Positions 28,600-54,544 of a stretch of 64,000 nucleotides of DNA are shown piece by piece. The translations under genes and the position numbers were made by a program. This stretch comes from Anoplopoma fimbria (lineage: Eukaryota > Chordata > Actinopteri > Perciformes > Anoplopomatidae). The notes beneath the pieces were generated by a model, which saw nothing but the letters and a program-made list of their open reading frames with translations, did not search any database and had not been told where the DNA came from. The DNA lies in assembly GCF_027596085.1 (NCBI RefSeq), contig NC_072467.1, positions 28,526,582 to 28,590,581 on the forward strand. The letters run 5' to 3'. Position 1 is the stretch's first letter. Every line of letters starts with the position of its first letter.

Positions 28600-30725
28600 C
28601 AGAGAGAGAGAGAGAGAGACAGAGAGACAGAGAGAGAGACAGAGAGACAGACAGAGAGAGAGAGAGAGACAGATTATTGTTAGCAGTTTTAAAAAGAGGT
28701 AAAAGTTTGAGGTACTTGTACTTACGTACTTCTAAAGTAAAGTACCTGATATCTTTAATAACTCTTCAGATTCAGATTATTAAAACAAATAAACTAATAA
28801 ATGATGTATTATTAAAGATTAAACTACCAGCATTATATAAAGTCATTAATGAGCTCCACCGTATCAATGATTAAAAAAGATACTATTCTGCATAATTAGC
28901 ACTTTTACTTTTGGTACTTTCAGTATATTTAGGTGCTGATACTTTCATACTTTCTCAGAGTATCTGTGCACTGTGGTAGTTCTACTTTGACTTCAGACGT
29001 ACATTTAACAAACCGGTGAGTCTTCATCCTAAAAACATAAACCTTTATGAGGAGGTCTGTTCATGTTTTCTCACCGTAACAGGGGATCGGACTGCCGGGT
29101 CGGAACGGGATCGCTGTGAACAGAAGAACACGTTTTAGTTTTAAACATCTAGTCAGATAAAGTTAAAGTGATTCTGTGTTTAAATGTTTCTGACCCGAGG
29201 AGGCGGTCGCTGTGAGTTCACTTCTGACTCGGGTCCTTCTGGGTTTGAACCGTCGCTCTGGTTTGTTGCTGGAAGTTTAAAGAACATTTAAAGAACATTT
29301 AAAGAACATTTAAAGAACTTTTAAAGAACATTTAAAGAACATTTAAAACTTTATGCACCAACATTAAAACCAAACACACGGAGAGTCTGCAGCCGTGAGA
29401 GAAGCTCTGGAGACAAAGACACAGAGTCTACAGAGTCTTTAGAAAGGGTTGTAAAGATTGTTGTTTTCAGTCATTCATTCATTCATTCATTCCTTCATTC
29501 ATTCATTCATTCCTTCATTCATTCATGGTCCCAGTAAGAAGAACTGCTGACAACATATAATCCCTTGTATAATAAATCAACCAGTTTGTTTTTATTCTTA
29601 TGATCCTCACTGTGAACTGTTCACATTTCTGGTATTATGTATATTTATTTATTACATTTATCACGGGTTTGTTTGTTTTCTTTGTTTTCTTTGTTTGTCA
29701 GTGTAATTAAAGGAAAACATACCAGCCTGATTTTTATTAAACTTGAAGAAAGTTAGTAGCATGGTCCTCAGGAAGAGCCCTTTAAATGTGATGCAACAAC
29801 AGAACAAAACAGCCACCTCAAACATCACCGTAGAAACAAATGCATTATGTATATAAAAAGCAATGTCCTCCTCGTTGTTTATATTTCATAAATAAAGTTA
29901 TATCTAGTCTTAACATCTAATAGGGGAGAGTTCATGCTCCCCAGAGGACCTCTCTTCATCCTAGTTAGTGATACATGAGCTCCTCCAGCAGCACACCTTA
30001 TAGACATGATAGAGTTTGTTTTGTTCTGTGTATTCATGGTCACTAACTGTAGAACAGTTCAGAAGGTCTTTCCTCTGGAGAGACGAACACACGGGGCTCA
30101 CCTGGCCTGCAGGTTGCCGTGGAGACAGAGCAGGACGCGGTGGGCGTCGCGGTGAAAGTGCAGCAGAGACGAGACGAGAGCAGAAAGACGACGGAGACGA
30201 TCGTCCTGCAGGAGGAAAAACATCATCTTCATCATCATCTTCATCCTCATCATCATCCTCATCATCCTCATCACCACCATCATCCTCATCATCACCATCA
30301 TCATCATCTTCATCACCATCATCATCACCATCATCATCATCACCATCATCATCTTCATCATCACCATCCTCATCACATCCATCTCATCTCATCATCACCA
30401 CCATTCATCCTCATCACCCACCACCATCACATCATCTCTCATCCTCATCATCCTCATCACCACCATCATCCTCATCATCACCATCATCTTCATCATCATC
30501 ATCATCCTCATCATCACCATCATCTTCATCATCATCATCATCATCACCATCATCCTCATCCTCATCATCATCCTCATCATCATCATCCTCACCATCATCC
30601 TCATCCTCATCATCACCATCATCATCATCATCATCATCATCATCTTCATCACCATCATCATCACCATCATCATCATCATCACCATCATCACCTTCACCAT
30701 CATCATCATCTTCATCCTCATCACC

Positions 30726-30756
<31 letters not shown>

Positions 30757-32587
30757 CCACCTTCATCTTCATCCTCATCACCCTCACGTCTCTCTGCAGC
30801 AGGTAGAACATGCTCCTCTCCGTCAGCTCTCTGGAGGTGTAGAACTTGTCTCCGGCCCGTTGGACCTCGTCCTCCGGGACTTTCCCTCTGCGTCTCCTCT
30901 TGTAGTCGAAGTCCAGCCGACGACCGTTCAGCTTCCTCAGCTGGTACTGAGGAACCAATCAGAACGCAGATCAGAATCACATGGTTTCTGAATATCTGGT
31001 CTAACTTCTCTTTCATTGTTATTATTATAAAGTATTTTTTAAACACTGACCCGGATCTCCTTCAGCTCCGTGTCCTGGAGGTCCTGCAGAGGGTCGATGA
31101 AGCTGCGTTTCACGTTGACATCCAGAGCGTCACGAGCCTGAGCAACCTGATGAAGAGCTTCACCAGCAACCGTCAGAGCTACGCCTGCAACCAGAGGAGG
31201 AACCAGAGGAGGAACCAGAGGAGGAACCAGAGGAGGAACCAGAGGAGGAACCAGAGGATGAACCAGAGGAGGAACCAGAGGAGGAACCAGAGGATGAACC
31301 AGAGGAGGAACCAGAGGATGAACCAGAGGATCCAGAGGATGAACCAGAGGAGGAACCAGAGGAGGAACCAGAGATTTAGCAGGAATCCTACTTGTTGAAA
31401 CTCTTTTCTTATATGTGTATTGGCGTATATTCTTTAAACCGGCTTCGTACCAAATTCAGACTTAGCTCCGAGCTCCTGGCCGTAGAGCAGCATACAGTCT
31501 CCCAGAATGCTCTCTGTCTGCGGGTAACCCACCGACTTCCCCTGTCCTCGAATCCTGGACATCGTGGTGAGCATGCTCAGTTTAGCTCGGCCCGCTGGGA
31601 AAACACAGACAGTCACATGACTGGATGGTCCAACATCATCAGCAGTAGTTAGAATAATTACATAACATCTGTACGTCTGTATGTGTCTGTGAACAAACAT
31701 CTGTGAACGTCTGTGAACGTCTGTAAACATCTGTAAACGTAAACATCATCTCTGTAAACATCTGTGAACATCTGTCTGTAAACATCTGTGAACGTCTGTA
31801 AACGTCTGTGAACGTCTGTGAACATCTGTATTGGTTCTCACCAGGGTTTGGTTGGAGGAACTCTGTGGTTCTGGACAGCAGCTCCACCAGCAGAGAGTTG
31901 ATGACCACGACACTCTGACACGGAGACACAGACAGGAAGCAGTCAGCTGTGATGTCATCACAGACAGGAAGCAGTCAGCGGTGACAGGAAGCAGTCATCA
32001 TCAGACAGGAAGCAGTCAGCTGTGATGTCATCACAGACGTCTCTGTTTTGTTCGTTCACAGTTTTACCTTCTCCATCTTCAGGAAGTCGTCATCCATCTT
32101 TGTTCCTTCAGCTCCCATCAAACGCTCGTTCAGCAGCTGCAGGAACAGTCGAGTTAGCAGTAGTTACTGGTATCTATTACAGGGATAGTGTAGTAGTACT
32201 TCTACATAAGTACACGATTAAAGCAGTAATGGAACTAAATACTTAAACAGGATATTAAGCACAAAGTTTAGTTTGTTTTTACTTTGAATAGTAAAACTAC
32301 TGTAGTAGTGAGTTATACTAGGTACTAGTAGTAGTACTAGTACTAGTATAACTCATCTGGCTAACGGTGAATAAAAAGGTAAACAGCAGGTTTGAAGATG
32401 GAAACATAGTTTATTGTGATTCCTCATCAGTCTGTGTGATCAGGCTGATGATCCTGTGAACCTTCAGGCTGCGTCTCAGTGACACCAGGAGGACGGAAGC
32501 TAAACACGGCCGGTCTAACCCGGCCCGGCTCGGCCCGGTTACCTGACTGGCTTTGTGGAGCTGCTTCTTCATCCCGGACACCGACAT
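28248..32587 (-). CDS. sh3gl3: Endophilin-A3 (SH3-domain GRB2-like 3)
   Basis: Membrane-bending endocytic adaptor. Ten coding exons: 32543-32587, 32068-32136, 31842-31914, 31451-31594, 31051-31184, 30788-30946, 30102-30205, 29195-29268, 29075-29113 and 28248-28459. They join in phase to 350 residues (human SH3GL3 has 347). Order: N-terminal amphipathic helix ([15 protein letters not shown]), N-BAR domain ([44 protein letters not shown]), linker, then a C-terminal SH3 domain ([15 protein letters not shown] ... [16 protein letters not shown]) that would bind proline-rich dynamin and synaptojanin. The A3 choice over A1/A2 rests on linkage with C15orf40 and RPS17, as on human 15q25. No defect seen. 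Confidence 0.93.
28479..28672. repeat. (GA)n / GACAGA tandem repeat beside sh3gl3 exon 10
   Basis: On the minus strand this is a roughly 190-base CTCTCTGTCT tract ending about 20 bases before the last acceptor, an extended polypyrimidine tract. Confidence 0.9.
28700..28995. repeat. Dispersed teleost repeat in sh3gl3 intron 9
   Basis: TACTTGTACTTACGTACTTC ... CTTTTGGTACTTTCAGTATA, related to the copy near 26850-27190. Confidence 0.4.
29283..29348. repeat. 11-bp tandem repeat
   Basis: Six units of AAAGAACATTT in sh3gl3 intron 7, followed at 29471-29526 by an (ATTC)n run. Confidence 0.85.
30222..30783. repeat. (TCA)n triplet microsatellite in sh3gl3 intron 6
   Basis: About 560 bp of TCATCA with CCA and CTT interruptions. 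It fills most of intron 6, between exons 30102-30205 and 30788-30946. It creates long Ser-, His-, Met- and Asp-rich frames on both strands that are not genes. Confidence 0.95.
31191..31375. repeat. 12-bp minisatellite
   Basis: Fifteen units of AACCAGAGGAGG (with ATG variants), starting at the acceptor of sh3gl3 exon 5. Confidence 0.9.
31670..31835. repeat. Short tandem repeat AACATCTGTG/AACGTCTGTG
   Basis: About 12 diverged units of 10-12 bp in sh3gl3 intron 3, ending at the exon 31842-31914 donor. Confidence 0.8.
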
Positions 32588-32602
32588 CTTCACCGGCAGA
32601 CC

Positions 32603-32604
<2 letters not shown>

Positions 32605-32675
<71 letters not shown>

Positions 32676-32692
32676 ACAGGACACACACAAAG

Positions 32693-32751
<59 letters not shown>
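32605..32751. repeat. (CA)n array just upstream of the sh3gl3 start codon
   Basis: Two CA blocks separated by CACAGGACACACAAAGAC. On the gene's strand this is a roughly 145-base (TG)n in the 5' UTR or core promoter, ending 17 bases before ATG. Confidence 0.95.
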
Positions 32752-32754
<3 letters not shown>

Positions 32755-33020
32755 GACCAGAGGACACAGAGAGATCAGAGAGGACCAGAGGACCAGAGGA
32801 GAGGACCAGAGGACCAGAGGTCACCGACAGACTCCTTCCCGCCTCAGACGCTCCGTCCCCCGCAGAGACTCACCGCACTGAGCCGCTCCGACCGGAACCA
32901 CCGGAACCACCGGGACCTGCTGGTTATCTGCTTTATGAACATTAATGTTATTATAAACATGTTGTGTAAGATGAGAGGAATCATTATGACGTGTATCAGT
33001 GTTACATTTATCTCTATATT

Positions 33021-33026
<6 letters not shown>

Positions 33027-33062
<36 letters not shown>
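33027..33062. repeat. (AT)n microsatellite
   Basis: Pure TA dinucleotides between sh3gl3 and commd9. The 33065-33570 stretch after it is AT-rich with no gene seen. Confidence 0.9.
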
Positions 33063-33065
<3 letters not shown>

Positions 33066-33575
33066 CATTTTAATTCAATTTAAATGTAAATGTTCAAATT
33101 ATATGTTTAGTTATTAAGGTACATTTTATACAAATAATTAGAACATTTTATAATGAAAGGGTTTGATACTATTATATTTATTATTATTATTATTATTATG
33201 GTTTTTGTTTTTATAATTAAAGGTTTTTTTACAGCAGTTTCTTGAAAAACTATTTACCACTATAAAAGTGTTTTTATTTTTATCTAAATGATCGAACCGT
33301 TCATCTGGATTTATTATTAAAGGTATCAGCCTGTACGATTTATTATTATTAAATTAATTTAATAAAAATGTAATATAAATAAAAGATTTATTAAATAGTT
33401 TTATTGTAATAAAATACATTTTAAAACAGATTTTCATCATCAGACACTACTTTTCATATTTTATACACACATATGTAAATATTTGACTGTTTTTATATTT
33501 CCAATGTTGTTGTTAAATAAAATAAAATCTATTTGGAATTTCTTTTAATTTTCTTCTTGTTTTTTTCCGGAACGA

Positions 33576-33635
33576 ACTACATCTCCCATGAGCAGCAGCG
33601 CCATGTGTCTGTCATGTGACGCTCACGTGACGTCA
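33576..33635 (+). promoter_or_regulatory. commd9 promoter motifs: ZNF143-like site and overlapping E-box/CRE
   Basis: ACTACATCTCCCATG at 33576-33590 resembles the ZNF143 (SBS) element. CACGTG at 33624-33629 overlaps a full CRE, TGACGTCA, at 33628-33635. The commd9 ATG follows ten bases later, so these lie in or next to the 5' UTR. Function is inferred from motif only. Confidence 0.5.
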
Positions 33636-33644
33636 CACGTCAAC

Positions 33645-36108
<2,464 letters not shown>

Positions 36109-36280
36109 GGAGCCAAGACAGCTGATTGGTCCGTTCAGAGGATGACATCACGTCTTACAGTCAACAGTTTTTTTACAGACTGAAGATGATTTTTGTGTCG
36201 TTAACGTTAAAGAACGTTTATTCATCTGTTATGAAATATTTACAGAAATGTTTTAAAAACTGATTTATCATCAATCAGTT

Positions 36281-36286
36281 AATAAA
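36281..36286 (+). terminator. commd9 polyadenylation signal
   Basis: AATAAA 173 bp after the stop. The 36290-37115 stretch beyond it, between the convergent commd9 and fcsk, is AT-rich with no gene seen. Confidence 0.55.
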
Positions 36287-37116
36287 TATACTAAATATTT
36301 CTTAGTTAAAACAGTATAAAAATGATTATTTTCCTTTTTTGTGTCTTATTATTTACTTTATAATTATTGTTTTTTCAGAAACAATTAATGTCTTCTAATA
36401 TTTGTTATAATTTTTTGTACATTGTCCAGATTGAATATAAAATCAAATGCATAGTTTTTGCTGATATTTGATTAAAGATATTCAAATAAACTTCTTTGTA
36501 TTTTTAACATTTAGTTTTTATCTGCATCTTAAACTTCTTTAATAAAATAAAACTACAGAAGCTACGAAAGAAACGTCAACGAGGAAAATGAACGCACAAA
36601 AAATAATGTTCAGTGTGATTATTGATTATTAAAGACTTCATCAGAGTTCAAATGTCTTTAGAGCCTGAAGACTGAAAATATTAAATTATTATTTACTTTT
36701 GAACGAGTTTAACAGCTTCTTGACTTCAGAGTTTAATGATGTTGTAAAGTAAAGAAAAAACACTCAGACACACAAACACAAAAACATCATCTGTTCTTCA
36801 TTCTGTGGTTTATAATCTGAATACTGAACAGAATCTCATAGCTTCATTATTAAAAATAGATTCATAACAAATAAAATAAAGTGTCTGAATGACAATCATA
36901 ATGTCCCGACCAACACTGAAGGCATCACAAAGATCAACACTGATCAACTTTTACAATCAGTCAATTAGCAGCAGGAAGAGCTAGTAACGTTAGCAGCACC
37001 GCTAATGGCCAGCAGGGGGACGTCCATGTTTATAAATGAATTTAAATCTGTTGGTTTTGATGTTCAGTCAAAGATAATCTGACTTCAACAGACAAACGTG
37101 TTTTGGTACATTAATA

Positions 37117-37118
<2 letters not shown>

Positions 37119-37158
<40 letters not shown>
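37119..37158. repeat. (GT)n at the fcsk stop codon
   Basis: GT run ending three bases from the stop codon, so the 3' UTR starts with (CA)n on the gene strand. Another GT run at 37284-37316 follows the donor of exon 37330-37555. Confidence 0.9.
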
Positions 37159-48370
<11,212 letters not shown>

Positions 48371-48702
48371 CCGTCCTCCCCGACAGCAGGAGAGCAGAGA
48401 GGAGAGAGCACACGTGTTTTAAGAGACGACACGTCCTTTCCTCTGCAGCGTCACGTGATGAAGGCTGTTTCTGATGACGTCACCGCGGATCACATGATCA
48501 CTGTACTAAGATAAGATAAGATAAGATAAGATAAGATAAGATAATCCTTTATTACAGCAGCAGAGAGTAAAGTGCACACAAGAGACATAGTAAAGAAGAC
48601 AGGATAACAATAAAAATAAACAAGTATTATAAATAAGCAATAAAATCAACAATAACTGAAATATTATATTTACAGACAGAAAAAACTATTTTAACTATTA
48701 TT

Positions 48703-48840
48703 GCACAGTGTTTTTATTGTCATGTTATTATTGTCATGTTATTATTGTCATGTTTTTATTGTCATGTTATTATTGTCATGTTATTATTGTCATGTTATTA
48801 TTGTCATGTTATTATTGTCATGTTATTTTTGTCATGTGTC
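48703..48840. repeat. 14-bp minisatellite inside the LINE
   Basis: Nine units of ATTATTGTCATGTT in the LINE 3' UTR. The single unit in the sister copy near 54800 (TTTTTATTGTCATGATGA) shows the unexpanded state. Confidence 0.9.
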
Positions 48841-48897
48841 ATGTGGTCTGCTGGGAGCAGAGCTGGTTGTGCAGCCTGACAGCAGCAGGAATGAAGG

Positions 48898-49165
48898 ACC
48901 TGCAGTACCTGAATGAGGACCTGCAGTACCTCTCCTTCACCACCGGGGGTGAATGAAGGACCTGCAGTACCTCTCCTTCACCACCGGGGGTGAATGAAGG
49001 ACCTGCAGTACCTCTCCTTCACCACCGGGGGTGAATGAAGGACCTGCAGTACCTCTCCTTCACCACCGGGGGTGAATGAAGGACCTGCAGTACCTCTCCT
49101 TCACCACCGGGGGTGAATGAAGGGGGTGAATGAGACCTGCAGTACCTCTCCTTCACCACCGGGGG
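48898..49165. repeat. 41-bp minisatellite inside the LINE coding end
   Basis: Six units built on CCTGCAGTACCTCTCCTTCA plus CCACCGGGGGTGAATGAAGG A, the code for the LINE C-terminus. Confidence 0.9.
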
Positions 49166-50074
49166 TGGAGCAGCCGGTGGTGAAGGAGCTGCACAGAGCT
49201 GCCAGGGTGTCCTGCATGGGGTGGGAGGTATTGTTCATCAGGGATGACAGCTTGGCCATCACCCTCCTGTCTCCCACCACCTCCACCGTATCCAGTGGAC
49301 ACCCCAGCACACTGCTGGCCTTCCTGACAAGCTTGTTCAGTCTCTTCTTGTCTGCTGCTGAGATGCTGCTGCTCCAGCAGACCACTGCATAGAAGATGGC
49401 TGATGCCACCACAGAGTTGAAAAAGGTCTTCAGGAGGTCTCCCTGCACTCCTGAGGACCTCAGTCTCCTCAGCAGATACAGTCTGCTCTGACCCTTTTTA
49501 TAAAGTGCATTTGAATGATTAGTCCAGTTTATTGTTAAGTGAACACCCAGGTACTTATAAGATCTCACAATCTCAATGTCCTGTCCCTGGATGTTCACTG
49601 GTTCTGGAGGACAGTGTTTACCCCGGAGGAAGTCCACCACCAGCTCTTTGGTTTCACCAGAGTTGATCTGGAGGCGGTTCCTCTGGCTCCATCCTATGAA
49701 GTCCTGGTTCAGTTCTCTGTATTCCCTCTCATCACCGGCGGAGATGAGGTGACGATGCAGAGTCATCAGAGAACTTTAGCAGGTGGCAGGTAGCAGAGTT
49801 ATATGTGAAGTCTGATGTGTAGATGGAGAAGAGGAATGGAGCCAGAACGGTTCCTTGTGGGGCCCCCGTGCTGCAGGACACCAGGTCTGACTCACACTCC
49901 CTTATCCTCACATACTGTGGACGGTTGGTGAGGTAGTCCAGGATCCACAGTGAGGTGGTGGTCCACCCCGGTCTGCTCCAGCTTGTCCCTCAGAAGCAAA
50001 GGCTGGATGGTGTTGAAGGCTCTGGAGAAGTCGAAGAACATGACTCTCACAGTGCTTCCAGCCTTTTCCAGGTG

Positions 50075-50405
50075 ATTCATACTGTGTTCTATGTTCTGTG
50101 TATTCATACTGTGTTCTGTGTATTTATACTGTGTTCTATGTTCTGTGTATTTATACTGTGTTCTATGTTCTGTGTATTTATACTGTGTTCTGTGTATTTA
50201 TACTGTTTATTTATACTGTTCTGTATTTATACTGTGTTCTGTGTATTTGTACTGTGTTCTGTGTATTTATACTGTGCTCTGTGTATTTATACTGTGTTCT
50301 GTGTATTTATACTATGTTCTGTGTTCTGTGTATTTATACTGTGTTCTGTGTATTTATACTGTGTTCTGAGTATTTATACTGTGTTCTGTGTTCTGAGTAT
50401 TTATG
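50075..50405. repeat. 20-bp minisatellite
   Basis: About 16 units of TATTTATACTGTGTTCTGTG with short deletions, at the truncated 5' end of the LINE. Confidence 0.9.
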
Positions 50406-50409
50406 AATT

Positions 50410-51110
50410 ATTAACGTCTGTATGTCTTTAAATTGGGATTGTGATGTCATAATTAAATAATCCAGAATATGATATATAAACACTGGAGTTATTGTTTACA
50501 TTAGGCTCCGTTGGATGATCAGCCTCACATGATGAAGATAAATGACGTATGAAGCGTTGTTAGTTTAGCTTTGACCACACGAGCTTCCGTAGCTGTGGAT
50601 GTTTGATTTGAGCCTCCGGACCTCTCGGGGAGGCGGTGTCCTGACGCTGTTATTGATCAACATATTGATCTACTGAACTGGTTCCACTGGTTCCCACACA
50701 ACGAGGTCCAGTTCATTTATGCACCGAGACACCTGGACAGGGCGGGGCTTGAGTCCACAGGATCCATGTGGAGCCAGAGTTTAGTTTTATTTGTTTAGAA
50801 CTGTTTGTTTTTCTCTAAATATTTAGTTTTAATAAATCAGATCCAAACCTGTTTAGTCAAACTGAAGCACTTTTCAAAAGTACATAAAACTAAATATTTC
50901 AGACCCTCGAAGCCTTCATCACATTTAGATTAATATAAATGTTAAATATTAAAGAAGGAGTTTAGAGTTCCTTTATATTCACGTTTATTTGACCGGCTGT
51001 TCATTTAAACTTTGCTTTAATGAGACAAATAGTTTCATTAGAAATATTAAGACTTCTTGGTTTACAGGAGCTTTGTGTCAACGAAACACCAAATTATGAT
51101 GAAATCAAAC
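50410..51110. other. Intergenic, no gene seen
   Basis: Single-copy-looking DNA between the LINE and the pclaf 3' end. No exon or repeat recognised. Confidence 0.45.
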
Positions 51111-51112
51111 AT

Positions 51113-51118
51113 TTTATT
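51113..51118 (-). terminator. pclaf polyadenylation signal
   Basis: AATAAA on the minus strand about 425 bp past the stop codon. Position fits but is not unique. Confidence 0.4.
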
Positions 51119-51542
51119 TTCATATGGAAGAATAATCCAAACCTTGAAACAAAATAACTTCTAGAATGAATCATTTTCTTTTCATAAAGTCTGTAATCTG
51201 AGTTTTTGTGTCTGAGAGGAAACAAAGAATTCAATGTATTCTCTGAAGGAGCAGATTCATTGAGAGAAACATTGACTGATCAACATTAATCCATTAATCC
51301 ATTAATCCATAAATCCATCCCACGCTGGGAGGATACACTCAGCAGCATCAGGTGAAGCTCTGCGTTAGTTTTTTAACATCTAAAAGTGAAACTGCTGGTT
51401 AATAACATTTTTAAAAAAGGTTTAATGAACTATACAATGTGAATTCAGCAGATATTATATACAGATGTACATTAAAAACGCCACAAAGTTAATGTGGAGG
51501 CAACAAACGGGACCGACGGTCACAAAACGGATTCATTCATCT

Positions 51543-54263
51543 TCATTCATCGTCTTCATCGTCAGCCGGCAGCGGTCTGGACCTGCAGAGGAAATAAAGG
51601 AACCGTCAGGAAAACGTCTCATTTTATTCATCTTTAATGTATAAAAGCAAATTCTACTTATTAACTTAAAGTTTAACAAACAAAAACTGAAAGAGATATA
51701 GAATAAACTAACAATTATGATCAGATTGAAAATGATACCTAAAATAAGACAAAACATTAAGTTCAAGGTTCAATAATTCTCTTTTGGATCATATAATTGA
51801 TTTGAACACAGATACGATCAGTCTCCCTTTTTAACTTCAAACAGAATTTGTTTGGATTAATAAAACATTTAATCAGCAACTATTAAAAAAAAAAAAAAAA
51901 GTTTTAAAGCAATAAATCAAAAACATTCACAGATTAGAGAATTTGACACGTTTGTCAGATTCAACAATAAATAAATAAATGAAGGTTTTGGATTGTTGGT
52001 TTACATTTTTCACTCTTTAGTTGTAGTTTAGTTATTTTTTGGTGCAGTGGATTTTAATTTCAATACATCTTTATTTTTACTCAAGTTATTTTTCCCCAAA
52101 AGCTGCAAATTTCCAGAGAAGACATTCACTGGAAATTTTAAAGTCCTTTAAACTATTTGGACAGTTTTGAGTGTGAATATTAACAGTTTTTCTTTGTCTC
52201 TCTCTTTAAATGAGGTTTTGGACTGTTTGTTTAGACAAAACAAGCCGTTTGAAAATGTAATTTTGGTTTAAATAATAGATGTTTTGCTGTTTTCTTACAT
52301 TTTATACAGAAAACGAATGAGAAGATAATCTAAACAATGATATAAATGAATGGTTGGTTTTACAGCCCGGCCATAAGACAAGTGTGTTTGAGCCGTTAGC
52401 AGATCAACCCTAACCCAGAAACATAAGAGAGACTTCAGAGTTTCTATGTGAAGTCTGAATTAAAGAGGTATAAGTTGTAGTTCTTCCAGAATAAAGAACT
52501 CTTTAAATCTGATGCAGTGATCTAACATACTTCCTGGTTGTCATCCCGCTGCCTCCGGCCTCTTCGTCATCCTCTACCTCCTGAGGTCTCTGGTTCTCCT
52601 TCTCTGGTTTCCTCGGTGGACCGCCGAAGAAGTCCCCGATGCCCTTCTGCCAGGTGGGCGTGGGCCGGGCACACACCGGGTTCCCGCCTGCATATTTACC
52701 CTTTGCTGTGAATAAAGAACACGTAACATTACATTACAGTCATTTAGTAACCTCAGTATGCGCTCCATCACAACATGCATGAGTAGACAGAGTGAGGTGG
52801 AGGCTGGCTGCAGGGACGGACCAGGGGTGGCGGTCTGGCTGCTGGAGGAGGAGGCTGAATTGGCCAAACTGGATCCCAGAGACTTCCGGGGTGCAGCAGC
52901 TGCAACAGCTGTGAACACAAAACAAAAAGTATGAAAACTGCATCTGGAACATATTAACACACAGTTATGAAACACGAAACCAGTAAGAGGACACTCTGGT
53001 TTGTGGGAGAGAACCAGTGACGCGTGGACGTGTTTCAGACAGCAGAGAGAGAAAGTAGTCCGTCAGTGCACAGAGCCTGAAGGTCTGTTTACATTATAGT
53101 GTTTACATTGTATACATTATAGTGTTTACATTATAGTGTTTACATTATATATATTATAGTGTTTACATTATATATATTATATTATATTATAGTTTACATT
53201 ATATACATTATAGTGTTTACATTATACATTATAGTGTTTACATTATACATTATAGTATTTACATTATAGTGTTTACATTATATATATTATAGTGTTTACA
53301 TTATATACATTATAGTGTTTACATTATATATAGTGTTTACATTGTATATATTATAGTGTTTACATTATATATATAGTGTTTACATTATATATATTATAGT
53401 GTTTACATTATATATATTATATATATTATAGTGTTTACATTATATATATATATTATAGAGTTTACATTATATACATATAGTGTTTACATTATATATATTA
53501 GTATATATTATAGTGTTTACATTATATATATATAGTGTTTACATTATATTATATTTATATATATACATTATAGTGTTTATATTATATACATTATAGTGTT
53601 TACATTATATATATATATATATATATGTTTACATTATATATATTATAGTGTTTACATTATATATATTATAGTGTTTACATTATATGTTTATATTATAGTG
53701 TTTACATTATATATATTATAGTGTTTACATTATATATATTATAGTGTTTACATTATATATATATTATAGTGTTTATATTATAGTGTTTATTATATATATT
53801 ATAGTGTTTACATTATATATATATATATGTTTATATTATAGTGTTTCCAGGGTTACGGGGGAGACCCCGTAGAGAACGTAAGCGTGACCTCCTTTACGTC
53901 GTCTAACACGTGTCCCTCCGACGACGACGAGCAGAGCGCGTCAGATGACGTCACCCGTTAAAGGGGTTTGGAGCGCAGTCCGCACAGCGCGGGAACGAGG
54001 CCTGTTGGCGGGAGACCGGGAGACCGGGAGCAGGCCTCCGGTACCGGGACCAGGGACCCGGGACCGGAGGCCTGCTTACTCACATACATGTGATCAGGTG
54101 TGAGCGTTCATGTGAGCGCGCTCCCGGCCCAACACGCACACAAACACAAACATAAACAAACAAACACAAACAAACACAAACACAAACACAACGCTGAGCT
54201 CTCCGTGCGGCTCGTACCTTTCCTGTAGGCCGCGGGGACGCTGTCGGCTTTGGTCCTCACCAT
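51543..54263 (-). CDS. pclaf: PCNA-associated factor (PAF15 / PCLAF)
   Basis: Small disordered PCNA clamp-binding protein of S phase. Four exons: 54218-54263, 52822-52908, 52531-52705 and 51543-51582, in phase, 115 residues (human 111). N-terminus MVRTKADSVPAAYRK carries the conserved basic head with the lysines ubiquitinated in the human protein. Exon 3 holds KYAGGNPVCARPTPTWQKGI followed by GDFF, which makes the PIP box QKGIGDFF. EKENQ is the KEN degron for APC/C-Cdh1. The tail ends in an acidic ADDEDDE. The exon 2 donor (G|GTCCGT) is weak but gives the right phase. No defect. Confidence 0.94.
53085..53850. repeat. 20-24-bp AT-rich minisatellite in pclaf intron 1
   Basis: About 33 units of TATAGTGTTTACATTATATA with variable TA numbers. 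Confidence 0.9.
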
Positions 54264-54284
54264 GTCTGCGGCCTGAGGCGTGCG

Positions 54285-54410
54285 GGCGGCTGCGTTAGGT
54301 TGCGTTAGGCTGCGTTAGGTTGCGTTAGGCTGCGTTAGGTTGCGTTAGGCTGCGGGCGGCTGCGTGTCTCTGACGGACTGACGCAGCCTCGTCCCGCGCT
54401 GGTTTAAAAA
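54285..54410 (-). promoter_or_regulatory. pclaf upstream region: tandem GCGTTAGGTT and CHR-like site
   Basis: Just upstream of the ATG lie five to six units of TGCGTTAGGT/TGCGTTAGGC. Further up, CCCGCGC (54393) is followed by TTTAAA (54403), which resembles a CDE/CHR cell-cycle pair. PCLAF is known to be cell-cycle controlled. The match to this sequence is weak and inferred. Confidence 0.3.
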
Positions 54411-54544
54411 CAGCCCCGGAAGGGGCGGGAGATCTCTTCTTCTTCTTCTGCTGCTGCTATTCCGGCAGAGCGAACGCAGCGGCGGCGCAGTGCTGCCCCC
54501 CTCCCTCCTCCGGTGGACCAGTGTAACTGCAGCGTTAACAGTGA

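Larger units (their letters stand above)
48508..50107 (-). mobile_element. Decayed non-LTR retrotransposon (CR1/L2-like LINE)
   Basis: Minus-strand reverse-transcriptase pieces: TVRVMFFDFSRAFNTIQPLL (about 50030), a broken LLKFSDDSA catalytic box (about 49770), KYLGVHLTINWTNHSNALYK and NSVVASAIFYAVVCWSSSIS (49.3-49.6 kb), and CPLDTVEVVGDRRVMAKLSS (49.25 kb). The 3' tail is an (ATAAG)n run at 48508-48542. The frame is shifted at the catalytic box and the body holds two minisatellites, so the copy is dead. The 5' end is truncated at 50.1 kb, where a 20-bp array starts. Confidence 0.85.

Noticed and set aside
30016..31398. 460-codon plus-strand frame rich in Ser, and overlapping His-, Met- and Asp-rich frames
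   Set aside because: All come from the (TCA)n block in sh3gl3 intron 6 and the AACCAGAGGAGG array; they overlap verified minus-strand endophilin exons.
49101..49766. 221-codon minus frame as a host gene
   Set aside because: It is LINE reverse-transcriptase sequence with a broken catalytic box, so listed as a mobile element.
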